Shown one piece after another: positions 11,488 through 25,583 of a DNA stretch of 64,000 bases (within the stretch, counting starts at the first letter, position 1; every line of letters begins with the position of its first letter). The translations under genes were made by a program, and so were the position numbers. Source of the stretch: Pieris napi (Eukaryota > Arthropoda > Insecta > Lepidoptera > Pieridae); the NCBI RefSeq assembly GCF_905475465.1, contig NC_062248.1, forward strand, positions 7,192,001 to 7,256,000, written 5' to 3'. Below the pieces are notes generated by a model. The model was given only the letters and a program-made list of their open reading frames with translations, ran no database searches and was not told where the DNA came from.

Positions 11488-14121
11488 TTAGGTTATTATA
11501 TAATAATGTTTTAGGTATAAAGGTAGCTTAATTATGGACATCTTTGACAGTGACAATTGTTGATATGTCAAACATTTGATAAGAAATTTACTGGTTATTG
11601 TTATAATTTAAATTAATTCAAGGACATTTCATCTGAAGACAATAGAAAATTACCTTGTGTAACCTTTATTAATACAATTTCAGCTTTTATTAGCAACCCA
11701 CAGACTGTGAATTTGAAAATAAAGAATTGTAATACCGTTTTAATAGTATAGTTGATTTGTAGTGGCATCGGTTGTCATGGCATCGTCGTTTGTTTTTTAG
11801 ATTTTTTACTTTTTTTTCGAGGTAAATTTCGAAACGAGAAGCCCACGGAGACTGACAGTGGCCTATATACCAAATGGCTTAGTTTCCAGGCTAGTGCCTA
11901 CTCCAATTTTTATGATTCCAATTAGATATCTCTTTAATTAATCCTTGGTTTCAACTGTCCAAACTTTTAAGCTATATTTTATTCAAATTGTTAACGTAAT
12001 TTACTGTTGTTTTAATAAAGTTTTTAAGTATTAGATTAGTTGGCCGCAACATTGTTTTACCGCTTTTAATCCCTCGAGGTGTTAGACGTGGAGAACTTAT
12101 TTATCATTACTTAGCTTGTTTTTATAATGAAATTATTAGTACAAAAACAATTAAAATATATTTTCTATTTATATTCACCAATGAATGTTTGTATGTTTTA
12201 TGTTTGAAATACTAAAAGGTTGTCTGTTCTCTGTGCGAACTATCAATATTTGTTGTTGTCAATCACACAGTGATTATACTGGGAAACAAAACGACTATAA
12301 AAAATATACAAATATATATGTTTGAGGTATTGATGTATAAAGTTTCGATAATATGTTGAGGAGATAGTGCAAACATATGAAAAACAAAAAGAGGTGTACA
12401 TACACGAATGATTAGGGATTTCGTTTAGTTTATTTTACTACAGCCATGACAGATGGTTAGAAATTTGTTTGCGCTAGTCACAATAGGTCAGCGGGCGTTA
12501 TACCTGCCCACTATGTACTATGTAAGTCATTGAAGCGTCTGGTAGTAGGCTGTATATTATCTTGAATTTTGTCCATCATTCGTGTACAGTTTTGTATCGT
12601 CCCAATTCGTTGGAGGTTTTGTACCTTTCCCACCCCCTATTTCTTACGCATATCTGACGGTAGCACTACATCTGAAAAGCTTGTAGGCGTCCATATAATA
12701 TATTTAATCGTCCATGCCTCACAGCCTTAGTGGATAGTTTGTTTTAAGAGTAAAGCGGAGCGATAACTGAAGTAGCGTAGTAAATAATGAAATAAAACAT
12801 GGATAATACAGATCAGCCTGATATTACCACTATCACAATTTCCTATATGATATGTAATTTGAGTGCGGTATCCTCAGTTATTTGGACTTACTTCCGGCAA
12901 TGTCGGATGTAATAGCATAATATATTATTTACCGCGTAATAACTGAGGTTAGATAAACGCTAGTTATCGTTACGGCACGTACGCCTCTAATTCACCTTGC
13001 GCCGTCAAATACTGCCTAAGTCAGCGGGCTAAGTTTAAACTCAATTATTAACTTTGAATCTAATAATAACAAACGCCTTGTAAACAAATGGTTATAGTTA
13101 GGTATCTTCGTAGGGATAGAGAAACAATGTTAGGTTGTGCATTTATAAAACTTTCTATCTATCTAAACATTTTTTTGTACAGGGATAGAAAATGTATGAA
13201 AAAAAAAATTTGCCGTACCTTTGGGTTATATGTCAATAAATTCTACTTATAAATCTTTAACTTCATTTGATTTGTTCTTGCGTAACAAAATACGTACATC
13301 TCTAAAAACTTACGATCGTGCTCGTAAGAAGTCTAGTAATCTAACTATAGGCGTTTTAATGTCTGTGGTAAAAATAATAAATATTTTTTTACCGCTTGTC
13401 ATAATTTTCGACAAGAGAAGTTTACAACAAACTATAATTACATTGTAGAAATATATGACATTCAACCGAATACAAGTTTTCCAATTACAGTTACAAAATT
13501 TTAGTTAATATGGATGGTTAATTTTGCTTTTGGTATTGAATGAAAGTATCGTTCATTTGTAATCAACTTATCTACAAAACTTCTACTACTCTGGAAAAGT
13601 TTCTTATTATTCTGTGTAGAAGAGAATATAGATTGATTAATATATATAATAGATTGTTTGAAGGCGACGATGGCAATGCGTCGTGCTGGGTGTGGAGATA
13701 TTGTTTATACAACCACTCACTTTATACGTTTCAACCTTGATTGGGATAAACGGGAATAAACGGAGAACAGACAAAACGATTGGAGGAGGATGCAATCACC
13801 TACCCAATTTGTATGGAAATGATCCACGCCGGTCACGTGACCATCTTCTATTCAAACCTTTGTTCGCAGCATTTCGCTGAATGGCAAGGTCAAGACCTCG
13901 GTACAGTTTCGTGCTATTTTTGGTACTAATTATTCTTTCATGAGCGAATTGTACGTTTACTTTTTGCAAGATATTTGAAATGAAAACCATTTTTAACTTA
14001 TAAGGAAAGTATTACTGATGTATAAAAAAATATAAGTATTTTCCCATTTGGTTAAAGGTAGTAGATAAACAAACGCAAGACCTCTATTTATATGAAATAT
14101 GTTTATAATGCTTTCGTTTTT
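11488..14121. other. Anonymous DNA, no gene recognised
   Basis: Only short chance frames occur. A 12-bp perfect palindrome GGTCACGTGACC lies at 13831-13842. An 11-bp inverted pair CCTCAGTTATT / AATAACTGAGG lies near 12.87 and 12.95 kb. No exon-like block with splice context was found. Confidence 0.45.
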
Positions 14122-14421
14122 TTATAAAATAAAAATAAATAAATCAGTGCCGCTACAACCTTTTTAGGTCTTGCCTTCAGATTTCTGAATCTGTTTCTGA
14201 TCATTTTTTAAATCTAATACGCATCAGCCTCAAGTGCCTGACACACGCCGTCGACTCTTGGGTCTAAGACATGTCGGTTTCCTCACGATGCTTTCCTTCA
14301 CCGTTCGAGCAAATGTTAAATGCGCACATAGAAAGAAAGTCCATTGGTGCACACCCGGGGATCGAACCTACGACCTCAGGTATGAGAGTCGCACGATGAA
14401 GCCACTAGACCAACACTGCTA
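14122..14421 (-). repeat. Full-length tRNA-derived SINE
   Basis: Read on the minus strand, the unit opens with a tRNA-like head. The A-box-like region is TGGTCTAGTGGCTTCA (near 14412-14397) and the B box is GGTTCGATCCCC (near 14366-14355). The SINE body and a (TTTA)-rich 3' tail follow near 14122-14145. RNA polymerase III boxes in this order are the hallmark of tRNA-derived SINEs. It is the most complete of the related copies (1-186, 14.1 kb, 18.2 kb). A 68-codon frame across it is a by-product. Confidence 0.85.
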
Positions 14422-17400
14422 TTTATTCATATTTTCATAGCTAAATTAATTATGGTATATAAAAGAAATTTTACAAAATGTAATAATTTGTTATACTGTT
14501 CAATTCTAGTCTCTCCACCAGTTAGTCTCTCTAAGTTAACTCCACCACCTAGTTAACTATATTTATAATGTAAAATGCTTTGTGTAGATCTGTTTTCGAG
14601 TTAATTCCTCTAAGGGTACGGCCTAAGCATAATGGTATACCATTAAATATTAGTTATTAGGAGGGAGCCGGCTAAAACAGCTTTACATTTACATTACATT
14701 ATCCGTTCATCATTCTGCATCGTTATCTTAATAACGATTTGTTAAACAATTAAGTATCATCTAAACTTGAATTGTTATTAATATACTTTGTGTCTTGTTT
14801 ATAACGAATTACTACAAGACACAGCAATATCTGTATCAAATCAAAGATCAAAAACGAGCCGTGAGCTATGTTTCCCGTATGTTAACTCAATAGGCTTGAC
14901 ATGCCGGATTCACGTTGAGAGCTACGTCTCGTTTCATAATCTTACGATACCTTAAATTTTAAAAAACGGAGCGGCCTCTCTGTGTATAAGAACGCGATAG
15001 ACTAACCGTCATTGTTGTAGAGGTCGCAAAAAACTTTGCCAAAATAAAATAAATCCGAGGATGTAGGCTAGGTTGTATGACAAAGACATAACCCGTCAGC
15101 TTCATCATCCTTGATACTCAATACTTATGCTCTTTATATACGTTGTACGTTTCCCTTATTGTACTACAAAGATTGGTTCAGTGGCCGTTGTTACACAATT
15201 TTAACTTAACACAAAGAAATATATACCATTGACAGTCGTAAGGGTAAGGAAAAACATTGTATGGGTACAAAGAGAGATAAGACTGATAATATAGCTAATA
15301 CTTTGCGTTTAAATCGTTCACCATACGCACAAACACTCTAAAAATTATTATATTGAGGGCGTAACTACACTCTAAACTAACAAATAGAATTAGCTTCAAG
15401 CATAACCCAAGCGAAACAAATAAGTGAGTGATTTGAGTTTGACGGTCGGCCGTTATACCCTCATCGAAATTTATAAAATTTAAATTAAATTACAAATTCT
15501 TTATCAACTAACATATCATCATACTGTAGTTGTGGTTCTGATAAAGACGGTAAAGATAGGTTTATGTCTAATTAATAAAGATCTTGACAAAATTCGCGTC
15601 CTCATAATAAATGTGAGAACGGAATCTTAACGGAAACACGTCACAATAAATCCTTTATTTGAGAAGCAGCAAGAGTTGATTAAAACTCCTGAATGCGCAA
15701 ATTACATTAACATACGTTTGGAAATTAAAAGCATTTTTGATTTACGCAATTTACGACATCAAAACTTCTTTTTAATATAAACGAAGGGTTATTTCATTAT
15801 TTACATAACTCCACGGTTCGAGGGCTTTTCAGCAATCGTTGTCAGCGAGAGAATGCGGCTAGTATATTCGTGCTTATAGGCGTTTCCGTAAGTTTTAATA
15901 GGATACTGTGAAATAAAAGCACAGTTTATCGAGAAACTTTAGTAAAAGTTTTTATATGTATATTGACGTCTTTACTTATACACCACCATATGACCACATT
16001 CTGTCTTCATAAACGTGGGTTAAAGATGACTTGTAATCATGGTAATATTATGGAAAAATTATTGTTAGCATGGTACCAAGCACTATCTTTAGTTGACGTT
16101 TTATAATAAAATCGACCAACCTTTAAGTCTATGAAGCGTCGATATTTATTAATTAAAACCTGTATAAATTATCATATATTTATTACCATTACTATTAATT
16201 ATTACGTTAGTAAGTATACGCGCTTTCATAGTAAATTTTATTTCACTAAAACTACAGTCTAAATATTCTTTGGAAGAACAAAGAACTTACTTAGATGTTA
16301 AAATTTGATTTACAAAAACAAGTGTTCAGTTCCGTTTATGTTCGCAAAGTAGCTTATACAAAGAGTGCGCAATGTTGAGAAGGCAACACGACATTCTATG
16401 ACGTCAACAACATGTCAAGAGGTTGTACTGTCGCGCCGTCACACCGTCTACCGGAAGTTAATATTTGTTAAATAACAATTCGGTCTTTAGAAATAGTCAT
16501 TTGCGTTTCTTTGTATACAGAAATAATATGTTTGATTATAGAATTTAATGTGCTGGTGTTAGTAAGTTAACTTTATAAGTGTTTATTTATTTATTAAACA
16601 AGTTACACACATATAAACAGTAATAGATGTATAAAAGATGCTATTTATTTATTTTTCATAGTAAATAAGTTCTTAACGGTGTGGTTGAAATTAAAACAAG
16701 ATATAGTTTTTCCAGCAGGACGTCCAACACATTAACAAGTTATCTACTAAAGTTAAAAGCAATGACAGTATAATTGTTACAATTAAATTAAATGATGCGC
16801 GCCGTTGTACATCTGTTACTAAACAATTCAAGATATTATTACATAACAGTTAGCCGATACAAAAACGGAGAACTAAAATACTACACAAGGAAATTTAACA
16901 CAACATAACACAAAAACAAACGAAAAACAAAAAGAGCAAACAAAATCTCCTATTATATCCGCTTCTTACTAATAAGGGCTATCTACATATATGTTATTTA
17001 TATCCACTTCATACATCACGATCAGTCAATTGTAAGTATGTAATTAAATTAAAAATCTAATACCGTTTTCATGGTAAGGTTTTGTTTTCGTCGAACATGT
17101 CGAACATCTCGAAACTTTATTAAACATAAAACATATTTTTTTAAGTATATTCAATATAATTATCCAGAAAATCTCTAACAATTTTGTGAATTTCACTTCT
17201 TGTTTACTGAATTGCGACCTGTCAAATGTCAATTTAGCCAACTGTCAAATTGAGCGGCAAGTTCTTGTGGCACTTCATCTGCAAAATCGCGTACACAATG
17301 ACCTATGGAAGGGTTTAATTTGGATTCCTTTGTGTTGAACTGTTCTGTGTGTGGCAAACGTCATTCAGAGTAAATAAAACGGGTCCAATGCCTGCTGTTG

Positions 17401-18158
17401 GCAACCGCATTATTTCATAACCCTCTCATGCTACCTATAAAGGAAATTTTTCTTTATATTAAACCATAATTCGACTTAACCTAGTTTGAGACATTAATCA
17501 AATTATGGAATGCAAAAACAGATTAGACTACATTTCCTAGCGTAAAAAATTGATACAATCATGAAAGATAAAATCTCAATTTTAATCTAAACTTTAGATT
17601 ATTTTTTTATTTTAGATAGATAGATTATAAAAACTAAACTGTTATTATCCATTTACCACAGAACATGAAGGATTTTTTAGTAGATAATAAATTATTCTAT
17701 ACGTGAGCGAAGCCGCACATAACGGCTAGTAACTATTATAAATAAAACCTAAGTCCATAAAAACAAAGAAATTTTAAGTAAAAAATATAGGTTGTTAATG
17801 AAATGTTAAATAATATGAGAGGTGACTATAGTCGTAATTCAATAGCTATTTGTTGATAAAATTGATAATTTGAATGTTATCTCAACTCAATAAAATCTAA
17901 AAGAAAATTTTATATTAAAAATTCTTCTTAAGCGACTTCTAAATATCGTCCATTATACCTCTACAGATTTATTTGATTCCATTCCAATCACGAGTAAAAC
18001 TCTGCTAGAGTTTTCGCATCCCGTAGTTCTTCCTGGAATTTATTACAGTTGAATGCTTTATAGTTTATGGAACAAACTGACTACTGACAATTTTACATTA
18101 GTACAAGAATCGTTTTAACTTAGACATTTACATGTTTTTGTTTCTGGTACAAAGTAGT
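14422..18158. other. Anonymous DNA, apart from a Helitron end at 17.7 kb
   Basis: No gene or RNA was recognised. Composition is AT-rich throughout, with a slightly GC-richer patch around 16.37-16.46 kb that has no frame or splice signal. Confidence 0.45.
17660..17729 (+). mobile_element. Helitron 3' end, 5' side not identifiable
   Basis: The piece ends gagcgaagccgcacataacg followed by GCTAG at 17725-17729, then T. This is the CTAG(T) terminus with an adjacent GC-rich segment, as in other short lepidopteran Helitrons. No TC start could be assigned upstream, so the left boundary is arbitrary and the copy is probably truncated. Confidence 0.45.
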
Positions 18159-18442
18159 TTTAGTAGTTTCAGCGGGCAAGTCTTATCCTTGAGGTCGTAG
18201 GTTCCGTACCCGGCTTTGTCAATTAACTATCGGCGTATGTGTGAATTTGAGCGCTCGTACGAGAGCGACATCATCGTCAGGAAACCGGCATGCGACCCAA
18301 AAAGTCAACGGTGTATGTCAGGCACAGATGGCTGATAACCTACTTGACTGTTAAGAAAAATTAATCATCACAAAACAGATACAGAAATCTGAGGCCTAGA
18401 CCTAAAAGGTTATAGCGCCGCTTTTTTTTTATTTATTTCTAG
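18159..18442 (+). repeat. tRNA-derived SINE, diverged copy
   Basis: Same family as the 14.1-kb copy but on the plus strand. A B-box relic 'gtaggttccgtacccgg' lies near 18208-18224, then 'gaaaccggcatgcgaccc' and 'aaaaagtcaacggtgtatg'. 'acagaaatctgaggcctag' leads into 'gttatagcgccgc' and a T-rich tail. The A-box end is weak and several indels separate it from the other copies. Confidence 0.75.
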
Positions 18443-21400
18443 CGTAATCACACTTAATTTATATGGTTTGAATTACGTTGTATCTATATATATTATATAT
18501 ATTATGAGCCTTATTTAAATAATGATAACTAACAAAATTATAGGAAAAGGTAGCTATGATACTTTTTATAAGTTCGAATAGCGCAAAGAGGGAACTGAAC
18601 AATACTTCTTTGTTCAAACATAATTATTATGATAATTATTTCAGAGTTCACAAAATAAATAAACAGTTTTAAATCTGTCTCGTTAAAAAATATAAAAAAC
18701 ACTTTCTATTGACTAATCTTAATATAGACACTTATAAAACGGTATCTAATATCTCATCTTCGTAAAAAGCATATGACAAATTTAATTTATATTTCTAAAT
18801 GTAATTCTAAAATAAATATTAAACTAATAACGGAGAGGGACGTAGTGAAAAGTTCGGCTGTCGCTTTCGATTTCAAAATTAAATTCGACTTTCTAAGTAA
18901 ATTGCATCATGGAAACTCTTTTAATTCTTGGCACGAATTGGAAATTCCGTATTCTCAATATGGCGCTGACGGTCCAGTAAGTCATAAATCACACAACTTT
19001 GTCCTTAGCACATCTTATAGTTGATTTAAGTCTGAGCATACCTTGGTGGCAGTTCAAGTCAAACATTGCATAGCATTCGGATCTATATAATTAAACGTAC
19101 GTAAACTTAGTTCGGACTTGCTGAAGCATTAGGTAATGCGGTACGTAAATTATTGCTCGTATTTATCTTGACTTGAATTATCGTTTAGAAAAGACTGTTA
19201 TAAATACAATAGGTCAGTGGCGTGCTTAAACACCATTGTTACTTTTGTTACTGATTGTATCGCTTGTAAAATATCACCATCGGAGTCTACCATTACTGCC
19301 CAACGTTTAAACATATTGCTTGCATACTTATTTATTTACTTAATCCATGATCGCCTTTTCTGAACCGCCAAAGACTTAAATTCCGGGTTTTCAGGCCATA
19401 TTCAAAGATCAAATAGAATCCCTACAATATTTAATTGCCATGAGCAAAATTGATACAATAGCTTAATTATTTTCTGTACGTTTTAAGAATGCTTTATGCT
19501 GGCATCGATTAATTGCTTTGGAGTAATAACAGTTGTCTACATTCAAAATCTAGAGACAAAATGGTTTCGTAATTATCCCTTCTCGGAATTCGATATACCC
19601 GTTCAAAATAATTGCGGTAGATGAAATACTTGATCCATTGTAACAAGATCTAGTTGTTAGTTGTGTTTACTATTATTTATAACTAGCTATTAGCACATAC
19701 GGCTGATACAATTGTATCTTAGTAACATTTTGCTTAATGAGCGACTCATTGTGACGACAGTCGTAATGTCTAAACTAAGTCCACTCACCAATTCGAATAT
19801 TGTCCAATAACTGTAACACTTTGTCCATGTTCACTAGCGCTTAATCTTTTGAGTCCACTTGCAACACTTATAGTTGCAAAACTACAGTATCTCAAAAGGC
19901 TAAGTCCTTTTGAATCGGACTAAGCCCGAAGTTGTATAACGCTAGACGGCCTCGTCGTGAAAGAATTGTAGAAGACCTTAGCAAGATCTTGAATAGCAAA
20001 ATTATTTCCGACTCGAATAATTTTAATATAATTCACGTTCATTATTAATCCATCCCTTACGTTATGAGTTAGGGTGAACGTTGTATGTCATATTAATTAC
20101 CGCAAACAGCATCCGGGCTGCGGTACCTGTCTTGTTGTCCACATGTCGGGAACATACGCTGCTTCTGTAATCCTATTACCGTCCACACCTAATTCTAAAA
20201 ATACATGAAATCTCCTTTACATTTATATGCCCCAAGAACGTACATTTGTTCTGTGCAACATTATCGCGATTATTATTTAAAATATGTTTTATTTTGTATA
20301 TTATGTTTTGGGTTAGTAAGCAAACAAAAGCATGAATTAATTAAATATATGTTTTCTGTCCTGTTTAACAATAATTTGAGTGCTCCCGATTTAAGTGTCG
20401 ATTATTTTTTTAGATTATTAAAAATTCATCAAACCTTGAACCCTTAATTATTATTTTTAAATTTTTTGTGGAACCAACGAGTATTGACTTTATTAGTACA
20501 CGCTTGTATTAGCTTACGTTTTTTAAAACCAAAAAATTTCCTGTTCCTAAAAACAGAGTTCTGAACACTAGAGGCCGGGCGATCGTCGATTGTTTGCTCC
20601 GCATAAGCACCTATTACTTGCAGTGAGACCTGTAAAATTTCCTTTGGGTTGCAGTATTTTGTGACAATTTTCATATAAATAGGCGATTTATTTAAGAGAT
20701 TTTTCTAAGAAAGTAATTTTTAGTAAATTTTTACATATTGCATTCATTCTAACAACGTGAATATTCGTAAAACTTAATCTTTTTCTAAGTATCGTTTTAC
20801 TTTATGAAAGTTGACCTGGTTCTCTTAAAAGAGAATCGGTAAAAAGATTAATCCAATTAACGTGCGATTTATTTGTCCAAACCAAACATTTCAGGTTCGA
20901 TCATAGCAGTGAACTAATTAGATGCTCGGTGATAGTTATCAAATATTTCTCTGTCTATAATCTAGAAAGCAAATAAAATGTATTTATATTATTTATATAT
21001 ATTTTATTTATAGGTATAAATATCGAATTATTTTAGACCTTGGAATGTTGATGTTTAATATTTACTTAAAATTTTAAAACAACGCCATCTATTCAGGCGG
21101 GCTTTAAACCAAACCTATGCCTTGTGTTGCGAAATGACACAAGGTAACAGTTTTCTTAACCCACGATAGATGGCGTGGATGTAAAATTTTCAGTACGAAA
21201 CTTAGTACGGAATGTAGCCCAAATAGTTCTAAGGAAACGCACAAGATGGCGCTATTATTCATTAATGTCAACGATTAAAAATATTTTTCTTTGTTTTCAG
21301 GTAAGCAAATACAACCTTTGAAGATTCACTGACTACAAGTAATTTAAAACTGGCGCTGGTATGAGAAATTACTTATTTAAAAAAAACATTAGAAATCTCT

Positions 21401-21450
21401 GTTTTTTGTTATTCCGGTTTTTGCAAGATGAATTTATATTTTTATTAAAA
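18443..21450. other. Anonymous DNA, no gene recognised
   Basis: No frame has coding support. The notable stretch is 21082-21253, where three AGATGGCG-type words and nested inverted repeats occur (listed separately). Confidence 0.45.
21082..21253. promoter_or_regulatory. Cluster of AGATGGCG words with nested inverted repeats
   Basis: ACGCCATCTAT at 21082-21092 pairs with ATAGATGGCGT at 21166-21176. Between them CCTTGTGT (21120-21127) pairs with ACACAAGG (21137-21144). A third word, AAGATGGCGCT, lies at 21243-21253. AAGATGGC is the core known for YY1/Pho proteins, and similar words occur in insect CTCF sites. Whether any protein binds here is inference. It could also be the remains of a short transposon. 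Confidence 0.3.
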
Positions 21451-21670
21451 CTTTTTTTTTATAGAACGGGGGGCGAATGGGTAGGAGGCTCACCTGATGT
21501 TAAGTGATACCGCCGCCCATGGACACTCTCAATGCCAGAGGGCTCCCGAGTGCGTTGCCGGCCTTTTAAGAATTGGTACGCTCTTTTCTTGAGAGTCCTA
21601 CAGTGTTACAGTTATTGAAAAGCGGACTGCTTTTTGCCTACAACACAACTATACGCATTCCTGCGTATCC
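21451..21670. repeat. Lepidopteran interspersed repeat (LINE- or SINE-derived)
   Basis: The stretch contains 'cctgatgttaagtgatacc', 'gccgcccatggacactctc' and 'gtgcgttgccggccttttaa'. I recognise these as a block common in lepidopteran genomic and transcript sequence. It is GC-richer than its surroundings and non-coding. I cannot name the source family or assign its strand. Confidence 0.55.
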
Positions 21671-22611
21671 AAATAAAATTAATTCATTTACCGAAACAAT
21701 TTGATTTTAAAATTAATGTACTTGAATTAAGGTTGAAAATGTTTGAAGATTAATAACAGATCATGGACGTAGGAAGTGGGGGGTCACGTTTCGATTGTTG
21801 CGGCCGGATGCGGTCACCATTTCCGCTTTCCACATCGCACTATTCACGTATTGAACGTATATCACTCGATACATAGCGTTGATTATATTCTGTAAAGAAT
21901 GAGCGAAATTTTAATTTTCCTGTACGCCCGACGTATGAATTGAAGGCTGCTTTCAAAACGAAACGCATTATTTCGTAATAAATTTTCCAAAGATATTTTA
22001 ATTAATTTCGTTCATGAAACCATAAGTGCAGGTTTTATTAATTTTACATATATAATATCGATTATTATCTATACTTTGTGAATGATTCAAGTATATTCTA
22101 AAGGTGCTTTTTTTTTAATTTAGAATTATTTGATGAAACATGGACAATCTAATGTGTTAAATTACGCCTGACCAAGAATTGATCCTTTTATCTTTGTGAT
22201 AATATAATAAATAGACTCAACTGTCAACATACAATAATTAAGAATAAATATCACGAATTTTAATAGAGAGAAACTTTCGGTGAGTGCAAGCCCTAGTACG
22301 GTGCAATAAGAATAAAAAAGAAGTGCATGGAACCAAATCGTTAGGAACTATAATAAAACCACTCTAGAACATCTGGCGGACTAACTTCTTATAGAACTGT
22401 CTAATGTAGATTAACTGCGGGCGCGGCGATGCCTAGTCATGCGTAACAAAGGGTAGACTTGTGGGTGAATATTAAAATATTAAACTATACGTCAAACAAA
22501 CGAAATACGTCTTAAGATTGTACAGGATCGGGATATATATGAGAAATTTTCATTAAATGGGCGTTAACACTAATCTTAAGTTCTAATTAGGGACCGTGTA
22601 AAGTTATAAAA

Positions 22612-22792
22612 AAACATGGCGATTAAAAAGAGTGGCGGAGAGTTTATTGCCAGTTCTTCTCTTCCTTCTACGCCCTTGATTTGAGAACTGGCACTAAATG
22701 TAAAATTAGAAATTTAATATGTATTTCTTTACTGACGAGTCATAAGTGTACAATGTGTTACCTATATGATTAAATGATTTTTGAATTTTTAT
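22612..22792 (+). repeat. Interspersed repeat, copy of the 34.6- and 63.6-kb family
   Basis: The copy runs from 'gcgattaaaaagagtggcgg' through 'gagaactggcac' and 'tttctttactgacgagtc' to a tail 'gattaaatgatttttg'. The same blocks occur in the same order at 34.6 kb (plus strand) and 63.6 kb (minus strand). This copy lacks the tRNA-like head seen at 34.6 kb and is therefore 5'-truncated. Confidence 0.8.
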
Positions 22793-25000
22793 TACCGAGA
22801 CTATTAAGTTTTTTGTTCAAACGTGAAACGTATTTGTACTTAGACATACTGCCCAACACTTATTTGACTTTATGTCGCAGTGTTTAATGAATTAACTATA
22901 TGTTTGTATACCGAGTTATTTATGCAAATTAAGTTTCAGCTATTCTGGTAATATGTGAGATCTTGTTACAGATATCACATAATTATAATTATTTCAATAT
23001 TCTGTACAAACCACAATAACTATACAGTCACATTGTGGTGTTATGTAGCATGATTTATCCGACCCGTCTTTTCCAATTTTTACTAGTCTGATGGTTCATT
23101 CCACCAAAAGAAAAATACTGTGAATAAATAAATACAATGTACGAGTACATTATAATGACAATATACCAGTCGTAAGTCGCCTTGAGCTTCCCGATCACGG
23201 TTTTGATTTTAACTACCAAAAATTCCTATAAAATTTCTTTCTAAATGATTATTGTTGTTTTAAAATGTTCAATTTGATGTTTAAAATTACATTTTATAAT
23301 GCAATATAAGCTACTTTTTAAACTCGTCAGTAAAAATATTGGCTTGCAAAGCTCAATAAAGAAATTGAAGTCTATTCCAGAACAATCGTATTTAGTGCTT
23401 GCGGTCTTTTTGGAATAATTACAGGTATTGTGCGGTACGACCACAGTTAGTACGTGCATTGCTTTCCGGAGTAATTTCGTACAAGTAGAGAACATGAAAG
23501 CATGGATAATAAAGCCTTACCGAAACTAGCACGATGCATGTGCTCCGCTTGCAAATATATTACGTCGCCGTATTTTGTCGAGAAAATGAGCGATTCTTAT
23601 AAAAACCATAATTTGTAGATTTTTATTTAAACATTCATATTATCGCGTTACATAAAATAAAAATAAGGGCAAGTAAAGCGATTTAAATAATATCTAGTAA
23701 CGTCCAATTAAAGCAAGCTTTATAAGGTACAGAAATTACTATTATTTTATGCTGAAAAATACGGTAAAGAGCAGTTTAAAGAGGAGATATTTAAAGGAAG
23801 AAAACGTGAGTGCCAAATCGATATAATTTCTGCAATTTTTGTCTACTAGAGGAAAAATGTTCCTGTTATAAAATTACACCGTGTTGCCGTAAATAATTGG
23901 CGTATAATATTTCGCTCATAACAAGAACTAATTTATATAGGATATTATATAGGAAAAAATTCACGTTCGGTTTACAAAAAGAAAAAAATTATTCGCAAAA
24001 ATTCACGGTATTTTTTGTACTTTAATAATTTTTTTCTCCTTCGAAATATCTATTCGGTATTCGAAATTTCGGTTCATCGAAAATCGTACCCAATTTCATT
24101 AAAATTATATTTAACTAAATCGTGAAATCTGGTTTATCGTTATAAATAACAATTATGTCAGCCATGATATTACTATTATAAATTCTATGTGAAATTACAT
24201 CTGTGGCAAGCTCAATTTAGTACACTGATTTATCATTTAAGTACAATGATGAACTATTATATATATATATATAGATTATGTTAAAACTATTTTGCTTAAC
24301 CTTATGAATAATAAGCGATCAATCCAGGCATTTATGAAAGTTTATAAATCTAAAACAAAACATGCACATGAAGTGTAAATTTACTTGGAAAAATTAGTAC
24401 TTTAAATGTTATGGATTGACTATTAAATAAAATAAAACTAACCTTTTTTTTCGGACGTTAAGTAAAACAATAGATAAATAAATAATAATTAACACACAAT
24501 AAATAAAAAAAAAATATTGACAAAGACAAAGACCTGGTCTGCCCATTCTGCCCTTTTTCGCCAAACCTCAACCTGCAACTAGTTTTATATCTTAGTATCT
24601 CTTGCACTGCTTTACCATTTCTTGCTTTTTTTCCTGTTTTCAGTATTTGGTCACTCGGAAAGTGATTGGGATTCATATATTGTATGAGTAAAATCCATAA
24701 CACCCATGAATTTCCACTTATACCTATGTTGTATTCTAGTCCTCTAGACCACTCCACTCAATCGATGTTACAAAATTTTAACACTGAAAAATAGCTAGAT
24801 GATAGCGAAACCCATTAATTTTACACGTCACTCGTAGTTGACCGCTTATCACAATATTTCCTAAAAACCTTGCAGAAAAATAACAGTTTGCGGGAAACTG
24901 AACGATAAATAACAACTTTATGATCAAATATGTTTTGAATAAACTTTTGCACTTTTTGTCACGTTTTGTAAACTAATATATAATAATTATATTTATACTA
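22793..25000. other. Anonymous DNA, no gene recognised
   Basis: No supported gene. A 99-codon minus-strand frame (24757-24458) ends in low-complexity Leu/Phe/Tyr residues encoded by an A/T-rich run, and I do not accept it. A short (TA)n run lies near 24.26 kb. Confidence 0.45.
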
Positions 25001-25230
25001 GGGGCCTCATAGCCTAGCGGTCTTATTAAGTGGCAGCTAGTTGAGGGCAAGTTTTAATTTAATTTAAATTTGTTCTCGGCCTTTGGGAGGGTTGTGCGGT
25101 ACCGGGCGAGTGCTTAAACCGTACATGGAGGACACGGTCGAATTTCTAAAAAAAAGACAAGCACGAATTATAAAAAAATCCTATACTTGACGCTGGCTAA
25201 TGCACAAATCGTGCCAGAGCCATAAAAAAA
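25001..25230 (+). repeat. tRNA-like SINE of a second family
   Basis: It opens 'ggggcctcatagcctagcgg', with an A-box-like 'tagcctagcgg'. It continues with 'gagtgcttaaaccgtacatg' and 'gaggacacggtcgaattt' and ends in A-rich sequence. The order matches a lepidopteran SINE type different from the 14.1-kb family. The B box is decayed, so this is a moderate call. Confidence 0.55.
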
Positions 25231-25583
25231 AATATTTATACTACAAAAATCTCTTTTGTAGATATCATTAAAGGGAACAAAACAGGAAAACTGGTCCAAA
25301 AGTATACATTGCTTTTCAGAGCTATAAAAATAAGAAGCGTTGTAGACAAGTGTTCTACATGTTCGCTCGGATGTTTCGTTCCATTCATACAAGATGTATG
25401 AAAGTTCATAACAGGACTGTCATTCTTTCGGCTCATAACACAAGTACCCTCTTAGCAAGTCGCTGCGTACCTAATATGTCTTTAGTACATCTTGATATAT
25501 AAAAACACAACTTTGCACCTTTTAAAATAAAGCGACGAAACGAGTCATCTTTTCTTCGGACTGCACATAATTTTAAATTAAAA

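Noticed and set aside
24458..24757. 99-codon minus-strand frame
   Set aside because: Low-complexity C-terminus from an A/T run, no domain and no splice context.
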